Notes under the pieces: model-generated
Seen by the model: only the letters and a program-made list of their open reading frames with translations
What the model was told of the DNA's origin: nothing
Database searches by the model: none
Part shown: positions 56,905 to 64,000 of the stretch, piece by piece
Layout: every line of letters begins with the position of its first letter
Numbering within the stretch: position 1 is the first letter of the stretch
Program-made: the position numbers and the translations under genes
Assembly (NCBI GenBank): GCA_037367405.1
Contig: JAZKJV010010132.1
Location: forward strand, 372,001 to 436,000
Direction of reading: 5' to 3'
DNA from: Ottelia alismoides
Lineage: Eukaryota; Streptophyta; Magnoliopsida; Alismatales; Hydrocharitaceae
Length of the DNA stretch: 64,000 nucleotides

Positions 56905-57528
56905 TCAGAATCGTTCGTAGAGGAATAATAGTGAGGTGTGGGGAATGTCCCAACGAGGGTCGACACATGGCTGCTTGCTCAAATATGGCTTCAGAACAGC
57001 TGAACTGAGCTCACTCATATAGATCACCTCATCCGGACCTGATGAGGACTCCTCAGAAAGTTCCTTCTCTGGTAAGTCGAAGGCAACTTTCTTAATCGGT
57101 TTTCTAGAACCTGAAGCATGAAGAGGAAGAGGAGAGTGACAAGTCTTGAGGGGTTCGGGGGAACACCTCGAGGAATCAATACTCTTCTTCTTCTTACCAG
57201 ATGACCGACTAGAGGATGGAGCAATCGATTTATCAAGATTGGTCAATTTGGTCCCAGTTGTCTCCTTTGGTGTATGTCCTGGATGTGGTGTGTATGAGGT
57301 TCTGACCAGAGGTTCATCATCAGATGAGTCTCCATATGCATTGTAATACTCCTGCAGGGTCAGCACACGTCTCTGATAAGGCACAGTGTTCTCAGTTGGC
57401 TTGACATTGTTGGGTTCTTGTGTCGGATCATCGAAATGATCAAGGCAATCCACAAAGGTCATGTCCGACTCAATGATAGCTTCTGGTCGTGAGTCCTCTC
57501 TAGAAAGCTGTCGCGGTGGTGGTGCCAA
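56905..57528 (-). CDS. G2 207-codon ORF of unknown role after the protease
   Basis: An uninterrupted frame starts MAPPPRQLSREDSRPEAIIE and includes VLTLQEYYNAYGDSSDDEP, a Lys/Ser-rich stretch with GKKKKS, and SGSRKPIKKVAFDLPEKELS. It ends VDPRWDIPHTSLLFLYERF. It sits where RT would start in G1 but has no RT motif. It may be the long linker that lies between protease and RT in Athila elements, or a separate protein. Acidic and basic patches are compatible with a disordered protein. Confidence 0.4.
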   Translation of the reverse strand: MAPPPRQLSREDSRPEAIIESDMTFVDCLDHFDDPTQEPNNVKPTENTVPYQRRVLTLQEYYNAYGDSSDDEPLVRTSYTPHPGHTPKETTGTKLTNLDKSIAPSSSRSSGKKKKSIDSSRCSPEPLKTCHSPLPLHASGSRKPIKKVAFDLPEKELSEESSSGPDEVIYMSELSSAVLKPYLSKQPCVDPRWDIPHTSLLFLYERF

Positions 57529-57559
57529 GCAGTAGGCGGTGTGTAGTTGTAGGGAGTCT

Positions 57560-58403
57560 CTAAACCAATCTGGACAGTCGGTATCTCAGGTGTAGTAGAG
57601 AGACGGGACTCAACTGTCTCTCGAAGGTCACGACTGTCTGCAACTTACGGGTTACCTTGGAATATCGTGTGTCCTCAAAGATCGGGTGAGGTCGGAGTGC
57701 TCCCAATGCAGAGAAATCGATCTCCCGAGTCTCACAATCTATAGTTGCCTTAGTCAAGGGCTAAGAACGGCTTCCCAAGAATGATCGGAGACTGGGTGAA
57801 CTCTCCTCGGTGCTCAATATCAATGATCGTGAAATCCACCTCCAATAGAGCACCTTGGAAAGTGACGATGACTGAAATGGTTCCTCTCGACCGTTTAACA
57901 GACTGATCCGCCAACTGAATGATCTCTCTTGACTTCTTGGCAGATCCGAGTTTGAGCTTGGCAAACACGGAGGTCGGAAGGATATTAATTGGTAAGTCAT
58001 CATCGATTCTTGCATGGGTGAATGTGGTATCTTTGATTTCACAATCAAACCTAGGCAACCGCTTTACTCTGCGGCTCTTGGTTTTTCTCCCTATCATCAA
58101 AGATGTGGCCATAGACACTATATGTATCTCAGTCCTTGTTCTCTTATTGCCCGACCTTTTAGGCATCAATTTTACTTCTCACAAATCTTTTAAGGTCGGG
58201 AAAGTGTTCAATGGCCATTATCAAGGGAAGCTCAAAAATCAACTCTTTATCAAGTGCTTCCCTAACGGTGGGATCCAATTTTTGTAAGTCTTTTCCATTT
58301 TCAATTTTTATGGTATTTTCTGAGTTTTCAATTTTTTTTGGTCTTTTTGGTAGGTGAAGGAGGACTAGGAGAATGTACAGACTCTGGTTTGGAGGGAAAG
58401 TGG
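57560..58403 (-). pseudogene. G2 retropepsin-like remnant without its active site
   Basis: The frame at 57750-58169 reads LPINILPTSVFAKLKLGSAK, IIQLADQSVKRSRGTISVIV, LLEVDFTIIDIE and SPIILGKPFLAL, matching the Athila-type protease fold (NLMPxSVFxKLGLG, LQLADRS, VDFxVLD, PIILGRPFL). Where the catalytic DLGA or DSGA turn should be there is ARIDDDLP, so the active site is absent. A one-base shift after GKPFLAL leads to LTKATIDCETREIDFS (57560-57757), the usual continuation. Upstream, LQKLDPTVREALDKELIFEL (58159-58443) is an unrecognised linker. Confidence 0.8.
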
Positions 58404-59359
58404 TTAGTAGAAGAGGGAGGTAGAAGGGACTCCAGCTGTACATGACGTGTGGGTCAATCCAGTGTCTTCCAGGTTTTCAAGATTCAATCCGCGAAATCCA
58501 TGATCCACATTCCTACCTGGACTCTTGATCGGTCTACAAATATCATCCTCTAATAAGTTCTCATTACACCTCATGAGAGAAGTCTGCTCAGTTGGAGGAT
58601 ACTGCTGAGAACTTGGGATCTTATACTCAACACATCTTGACTCAGGCGTGTAATGCTGGGTTGAGTATGACCCATCTGTATGGCAGATGTTGGTCGGAGC
58701 CTCATAAGGCGGAGTCAGTAGACAGGGAGTCTGTAGATCGGTCGCATGAATCCAATCCCCTGTATATGTCGGCTCTCCGAATGGGTGATATGAAGGTTGG
58801 TCAATGTCGGCTCTATCACTGAGGTCAATCAAGTCAGGAAGATCATGTAGTGCAGGCTTCTCCATTCGGTTTGTCTGGTTGACCTTGTTGTACCCAAAGG
58901 TTAAGTCAGGATGGGTATAGGTCAAATGTTGTCCGGTCCTAACTCGAGGTGAATATGAGGTATGAGGGGCAACTGATTCTGCCAATCATTCATCTCAGCA
59001 GTGGCTTGCTCTGTGATTTGTTCCTTGATTCCAGCAAGCGGACGAGAATATGGTGAGTCAATCCAGGGTGGTTGTGGGGCAGGGGTGTAGGAATATGGGT
59101 TAGGTGAGAAGGATGAAGAAGTGGGGAAGTCAGTCGAAGTTCTGACTTCGTGATCAGGATTTGGGTATGAAGAGGAATAAGAGGGTGGAGATGGTCGAAA
59201 TATGGTCGAAGAAGAGTGACATGGATATGATGACCAATATTCTGACATCTTGGAAGGGAGATGGGAGAATGAAGCGGATCGAGGAAGAAAACGTGCAAGT
59301 GCACCGAATAACACACAAACAAACAAACAAACAAACACAAGAGCAAACCCTGAGTTCAC
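58404..59359 (-). pseudogene. G2 gag-position frames without a gag core
   Basis: Two overlapping frames, 58922-59359 and 58404-58985, lie in the gag position. The first contains MSEYWSSYPCHSS and is rich in Ser, Pro and Tyr. The second includes MEKPALHDLPDLIDLSDRAD and is acidic. Neither shows the gag-core blocks visible in G1, nor a zinc knuckle. Their overlap suggests that a frameshift split one protein. Role unknown; the element may rely on foreign Gag. Confidence 0.5.
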
Positions 59360-60413
59360 CTACTCAACACAGTGATGGTCGCAAAAGTCCGACCGTTTAT
59401 CTTTTCAGTTTTAATTAGGTGATAAATCAAGATATAAATCCAATTACGCAAGGCTCAAAAGTAGGTTTTGGGCACTATCCTAGGGATACGTCCTCACCTC
59501 TCAACAATCACAATTAGCCAAGCATATAATGAGGGTTTTACTCTCCCAAAACAAGTGTTAGTTTATTCAGTTTTTTTTGTCAACTCTGATTAGCAGTCCC
59601 GGTTTTAGGTTTGGTTATCACTTGATTAGTCCACCAAACAAAGCACGCCTAACGATCAGTCCCGATTTCCTTTTAACCTAAGTTTCAAAAACCAAGGGGA
59701 GGGAGTCGAGAAAAACCGATGCAAATGATGAAATCAATGATGCATGCCCAGTTCAGAAGACTTACAGTGATCCTCGCGCTCTACATGCGGGATGCAAGGC
59801 AGAATTGAAATTTTATACTAAATGAATGCAAACGAGAAAACCGTTCCTAGACAGGCAGTTCTATTAGCGAGTGATGAACAAGTTAAATTTGACTAATAGT
59901 CCAGCGGTCTAAGTGCGTCTCGTTAAATGTGATGTGTGGTCCTAAAAGTTACGAGCACAAGCAATAAAGATATTCTAATAAAATGCTCTAAGAGCCGCGA
60001 GTGCAAGTCCTATTCTACGTCAATCAACCACACGACCACGAGCGGGTCCAAAGTTCAGTCCGGATACAAGCGCGAGCTCTCAAACAAGAGCCACTGAAAA
60101 GAGCGAATTACCTAAGTTATTACAATAATTACAAAAATTTATAAAAATTCTCTCGAAGATAAATTGATTTTCTTGCTCTTCAGCAGTCGGCGCGCGTCGC
60201 GTCCGTCGACCTCCGATGCACTCCAAGTTCACCGGGCCCTCGCAAGGAAAATGAGATTTATATTAAAGAGATAAAAACAAAATATATACAAAAATATGAA
60301 GAGAAATAATTACAAGGAAAATGGATTAAATACAAGTGGCTCGGGGGTCAGACTACCCGAGTAAGTGAAAAATCTAAGTCCAAATTTTAAAACTAATCCC
60401 TAAGCCGTTTGCC
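59360..60413 (-). other. G2 untranslated leader
   Basis: About 1.05 kb between primer site and first long frame has no protein motif. A short AAAC repeat lies at about 59317-59338. Confidence 0.55.
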
Positions 60414-60431
60414 TCCCCGGCAACGGCGCCA
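60414..60431 (-). promoter_or_regulatory. G2 primer-binding site, tRNA-Asp type
   Basis: TGGCGCCGTTGCCGGGGA on the minus strand starts two bases after the LTR end and is an exact complement of the plant tRNA-Asp 3' end. It fixes the element's orientation. Confidence 0.93.
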
Positions 60432-61448
60432 TCTGACGAGTCGCTAAATACGGTAATTAATTCGGTCACGTTGTAATACGTGTACTTAGCGATTCGGTCA
60501 GAACCGAGAGAAGATCTCCGTGAAGAGTGTCTCGGCTTTAATTTATATCCCGGGCAAGTCCGGGGTCGAACACAGGGAGGCAAAGGAACAACTTGGGTTT
60601 AATTTGAAAATAAAGATCTAGATTTACAAGTGGTATTTTTTAGATTTTTTTATGCAAATAGAATGCAAATGCAAGTGAATTACAACACTAAGAAAACACA
60701 CAACAAGACCAAATTAATTTTAATGTCAAATTAGTCCAATTTAGCCCAATTATATTTTTCTTAGATTCCTAATCCAGAGATGAATGCAAGTACTTTTTTT
60801 TGGAATTTTATGGGTTACAATGCAATAACTAAAAATGCACACTTTTTATGGGTGTTTTTTGCAATTTATCACACAAACAGTAAGCAAAAATTATGAAAAA
60901 ATTACTGGAACTAAAACATAATGCAAGGAGACTACAGTAATTTTTTTGGAATTTTTTGACAAAGTATGAATTTTTTTATGGATTTTTTAGTGAAGTCAGA
61001 GTGGAAATGAGTAATTAATTCCTATTAAATCCACGTTATCAAATTAGTCAGAGATCAAATTATCTCAAATAGATACTTTTATGTGCAATCCAGGATAATT
61101 GAAATTTTGCAAAAAGAATATACGTGGATTTAATTAAAAATCAAATACTAAAAAACTCTACAATTTATTACAGGCACAAGACAACTCTATTTTAAATGAA
61201 ATTTGGACAGTAAACTCATCACATTTCAAGGCATCATTCCTAATTTTTGTGGATTTTTTGGACAAAGGTGTGTGAGATAAAAATTTATAAGCACTGAATG
61301 GGTAAAATATGTAAAATTTCAGTTGACCAATTTAATTTAATTACCCAAGGACCACAAAAATATAAATAATTGTCCACAATGTAGAGAATTAGTTGCTCAA
61401 CATCAAACCATTTTTCATTTAATAAAATGATGCATAAACGAGTCCAAG

Positions 61449-61952
61449 TTAAAGTGCAAATACAAGGGTGTCCTTGCAATTTAAGAAACTAAAATTACAA
61501 AAGAAAACATGTACAGGGACTAAATGGTAATTACAGAAACTTTGAGAAATATTTTTGCAATTTTCACAAAATAAAAAAAAAATGCAAATGTTGGACCTTC
61601 TTCTCCGCACAGGCGCGGGGGCCGTTGAACCCAAAGGGAGAACTGGTGGCGGGCGGCGCCGGCGCGAGACGCGCGGCGGGAGGAGGTGGCGCGGAGGGCG
61701 TCTGGGCTCGCGGCGGAGGGGCGGTGGAAGGACGGCGCGGCGAGGGCCGCCGATTGCGGTGGCGAGCGAAGCTCTGAGCTGAGGGCGGCGGGGGCCCGCT
61801 GGGCGGTCGTGCGGCCGTCGCGCGTGGGCGCGGAGGAGATCTGGGGGATGGCGGGGCAGCCTGGGAGCGCCGCTGGCGGACGGCGGCGGTGGAGGGCGGC
61901 AGATCCGCCTGCCGTTGGTGAGAAGGGGCGGCGGCGGTGGGTTCTCCCCCAC
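61449..61952 (-). CDS. Proline/arginine-rich ORF in G2 5' LTR, unidentified
   Basis: A 167-codon frame starts MGENPPPPPLLTNGRRICRP and stays rich in Pro, Arg and Ala to RRRRSNICIFF, after which it runs on into AT-rich LTR sequence. It lies just after the candidate acceptor at 62003. The 3' LTR equivalent (52998-53513) stays open through the GC-rich zone but stops early after SNICIFF. GC-rich DNA often stays open by chance, and the plus strand is open there as well, so coding is uncertain. Confidence 0.25.
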   Translation of the reverse strand: MGENPPPPPLLTNGRRICRPPPPPSASGAPRLPRHPPDLLRAHARRPHDRPAGPRRPQLRASLATAIGGPRRAVLPPPLRREPRRPPRHLLPPRVSRRRRPPPVLPLGSTAPAPVRRRRSNICIFFLFCENCKNISQSFCNYHLVPVHVFFCNFSFLNCKDTLVFAL

Positions 61953-62003
61953 CGCTGCTGCGGAATTTTTTTTTGTTTTTTTTTATTTTTTTATAATTTT
62001 CTG

Positions 62004-62205
62004 CTGTAATAAAAAAAACTTCTTTTTTTGTTTTAACTTTTTTTATATTTTTTATTTTTTTAAGCAGGAAATATGTACAAAAAAAAGGAAGATGATGATG
62101 AGGGTGTGATAATGTGATTAAAAAAAACTATGGTGATGATGTGATACAAGAAAACAAGATAGTTGATAAATTAAAACAACAAGAAAAATGATGAGAAATA
62201 CTTAC
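62004..62205 (-). other. Possible intron in the G2 5' LTR
   Basis: On the minus strand ACCAG|GTAAGTAT at 62206/62205 is a near-ideal plant donor. The following 202 bases are T/A-rich and end TTTTTTTATTACAG|CAG at 62004/62003, a good acceptor. The same pair exists in the 3' LTR (53636 to 53436), though the exon-side base before the donor is changed. A second donor, CTTCAG|GTGAG, lies upstream at 62345/62344. This suggests the LTR transcript is spliced, but no transcript evidence is available. Confidence 0.4.
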
Positions 62206-62404
62206 CTGGTCTTCGCCGGATTGGCGGAGCAGGTACGCTGGACTCCTGTTGTCGCTTCGATCCGATTGGCGAAATAAAAATCGGAGAAGCTCCACGAGCT
62301 CGACGGGGAACTCGTGATGCGAAGCGGAGCTCCGCGGATCTCACCTGAAGGAGGTCGTCGCTTGAGGACGATGCTTCGCAACTGTCGCCAACAAAACACT
62401 CCAA
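62171..62404 (-). CDS. Short ORF in G2 5' LTR leader, unidentified
   Basis: The frame starts MECFVGDSCEASSSSDDLLQ, followed at once by a CAG|GTGAG donor-like site in phase 0, then continues VRSAELRFASRVPRRARGA and stops beyond the second donor. The counterpart in the 3' LTR (53602-53835) keeps the frame with few changes (G to D at residue 6). The first 20 residues look like a genuine acidic protein start, and local GC content is far above that of the rest of the LTR. It could be a captured host exon. I recognise no family. Confidence 0.3.
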   Translation of the reverse strand: MECFVGDSCEASSSSDDLLQVRSAELRFASRVPRRARGASPIFISPIGSKRQQESSVPAPPIRRRPGKYFSSFFLLF

Positions 62405-63427
62405 GCTCTCTCCTTATTCTATAAGAATGGTGGATGGGGGGAAAATGTGGATGTGGAGATGATTATAAAGAGATGAATAATGGGAGTTAGAGAGGTGGTG
62501 GTGTTGAATGAGAAGTTAGATTATTGGTGGAGTTGAATGAGAGGTTATATGAAGAATATGGAGTGGAATGGAGGTTGAAAGAAGACTTGGAGGTTAATGG
62601 AGAAAGGGAAGTTATTGTAGAGAAAAATAAAAAATGAAATGAAATAAAGTAGGCTACTAAAAAGAGAAAATAAAATAAAGAGAAGAAAAAGAGTGGGGAA
62701 TTTACAAAAAGAAGATATACAACATGTACATTTTTTGTTTGCTTTTCTTTTTATATATTTTTTGTCTTTTTAATAGTAGCTATGTACAATAAGAAAATAT
62801 AATAAAATAGTATAATCAAAATACAAGACCACAATGATTTTTTTGGATTTTTAGTAATTAAGAAAGATAAAATAAAAAATGAAGAAAGAAAGAATATATA
62901 CATAATATACAATGTACATCTAGGTCCCAAAACCCAACTTTTGCAAACGAGCTCCGATTTTAATGAAACCACTTCCGTTGGATAGATAATTTTCTAACTT
63001 GAACTTTAAAAGTGAGTTTGGTGAATTTGGAGTTCATACGGAGCGGGAATTTAGCTTGGAAGTTGGTCTTTACGGTTTTTTCCTATTGGGATCTAGGAGT
63101 ATTTATTTGAGGTAAAATTTGTTTTGTATTTTTGTATTTTTATATACATTGATATGAACATGTTGGAGAACGAATTAGCCAAAAAGGAGTTGATATGAAA
63201 TTATTAAAAATACATAAAGTTTTGGGCTATTTACAGGTGAAAAACTCCTTTGATTTTGCGGCTTTTATTGTTAGTTTATTTTATACAATCTAATATACAA
63301 TAATTAATGTATTTTATTTACAAGAGTCATTTTGTTAATTTATTGAATTTATTGACATTTATATGGGATTTTACTCATGGATTTTGCTAAGATTAAAATA
63401 TTAAGATGATGAATCGTGGATTCATCA

Positions 63428-63798
63428 CCCGCCCCCACAATGCTGCCACTACGTAGCTTGTTCCTCCGCCATCCTCGCACGACCACCAACGCTCACCTCC
63501 ATTACTCCCCCACCATCAAATCAAGTTACAAACCCCCACCGTGACCGCGTGTAGTGCCACCACCTCCGCCTATAAAACTACCTCTATCAAGCCCCAGCAA
63601 CAAAGGGGGCTCTGGCCTAGTTTCCTCTGCCCTCCGGTGACAATGGAGGGCGGCTTGTCGAGGCGACAAGGGCCATTTTCTCTTGGTGAGATCCATGGCC
63701 CTCCGACCATGTTATGGCTACCTATGTGCGCCAGTAATCCTCGTGCTCAAGCCGAGCATGTTGAGAGATGACCCAAGCTCCAAGCAAGCTCAGGCCAG
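63428..63798 (+). repeat. G3 3' LTR, continued after G2
   Basis: After the CCCGC duplication the sequence CCCACAATGCTGCCAC aligns with 45070 onward and stays collinear to about 45455, including a TATAAAA box at 63571-63577. It stops near 63798, where unrelated sequence starts. Confidence 0.82.
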
Positions 63799-64000
63799 GT
63801 GATGAACGAGATCTATCGGGGGCCTAAATATGTCTCACACAAGGCGGAGACAAAGTCGTTGTGACGACCCTCAATAAACCTCAATTAATCAACAATCAAC
63901 CCACAACCGATAAATCAAGCAATGAAAATCAAAGTGTGGAGTTAAAATTTATTATAACTCTCCAACAAAAGTGTGTATACGTGTAAGTATGTGTAGAGTG
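63799..64000. other. Unrelated sequence entering the G3 LTR
   Basis: Collinearity with 45455 onward stops at CAGG|TGATGAACGAGATC. The new sequence starts TG and includes AACTCTCCAACAAAAGTG, so another LTR element may begin here, but the window ends first. Confidence 0.4.

Larger units (their letters stand above)
51870..63427 (-). mobile_element. G2: complete non-autonomous gypsy element, 11.6 kb
   Basis: Two 3-kb LTRs, a perfect tRNA-Asp primer site, a polypurine tract and an identical CCCGC target duplication at 51865-51869 and 63428-63432 define a complete element on the minus strand. The LTRs are nearly identical (about six differences in the first 450 bases), so insertion is recent. The 5.6-kb internal region has a protease-like remnant and several frames but no RT, RNase H or integrase. 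It is a LARD-like relative of G1/G3 that would need their proteins, or those of another Athila-type element, to move. Confidence 0.92.
60434..63427 (-). repeat. G2 5' LTR
   Basis: It has the same ends as the 3' LTR and a length of 2994 against 2991. As the 5' LTR on the minus strand it carries the active promoter position. CTTTATAATC near 62460-62470 is a candidate TATA box about 60 bases ahead of the first leader ATG at 62404. Small differences from the other LTR include runs of A/T and single substitutions. Confidence 0.93.

Noticed and set aside
60414..60431. tRNA gene, because the bases match the 3' end of tRNA-Asp
   Set aside because: Only the 18-base primer complement is present next to an LTR; no cloverleaf follows. 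The same holds for the Met-type sites at 6400 and 11040.

Overview
This window is angiosperm nuclear DNA from a repeat-dense, gene-poor (probably heterochromatic or pericentromeric) interval. The evidence is plant L1-type LINEs with a zf-RVT tail, an RTE-type LINE, Ty3/gypsy elements of the Athila kind with a tRNA-Asp-type primer site, Ty1/copia gag debris, small LTR elements primed by initiator-Met tRNA, and several hAT-like non-autonomous DNA elements. I find no tRNA or rRNA gene, no CRISPR array and no convincing intact host gene. One minus-strand block near 21.3-21.8 kb could be a host-like first exon. The species cannot be named from the sequence.

Layout. 1-3.3 kb: 3' two thirds of an L1 LINE, followed by a 482-bp tandem duplication of its tail (3136-4099). 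4.1-5.85 kb: AT-rich, hairpin-rich DNA with an LTR-like promoter. 5.86-6.9 kb: 5' half of a minus-strand LTR element lying in a minus-strand LINE fragment (6.9-7.35 kb). 8.5-9.5 kb: two hAT-like pieces. 9.56-15.4 kb: a second L1 LINE split by a complete small LTR element (10588-13066, TSD GTAGA). 15.4-18.0 kb: a minus-strand Ty3/gypsy pol fragment split by a 5'-truncated L1 (16064-16727, TSD AATATATC). 18.0-19.6 kb: a hAT-like element rich in CGATATATCG-type palindromes, itself holding a tandem array and a solo LTR. 19.6-28.5 kb: mostly unassigned AT-rich DNA. 28.56-30.2 kb: an RTE LINE split by a hAT-like element with a perfect 8-bp TSD. 31.7-32.4 kb: copia gag debris.

32.4-64 kb is one nested complex of large-LTR gypsy elements. 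G1 (plus strand, Athila-like, with decayed gag, protease, RT, RNase H and integrase) runs from its 5' LTR at 32407 to its 3' LTR ending at 47071, with two hAT-like insertions. A truncated inverted LTR (47072-49203) abuts it end to end. G3 (plus) contributes 3' internal sequence and a 3' LTR from 50813. G2 (51870-63427, minus strand) is a complete, recent element with 3-kb LTRs and TSD CCCGC, inserted into the G3 LTR. G2 has no recognisable RT or integrase and so would need proteins from elsewhere.

No genes here form a pathway. The interest lies in the nesting history and target-site duplications, in a set of hAT-like elements that share termini but carry different short palindromic motifs, in repeated PPT-like hairpins inside G2, and in intron-like signals and GC-rich ORFs inside the G2 LTRs. 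All boundaries and similarities were read by eye and are approximate unless a terminal motif or TSD fixes them.
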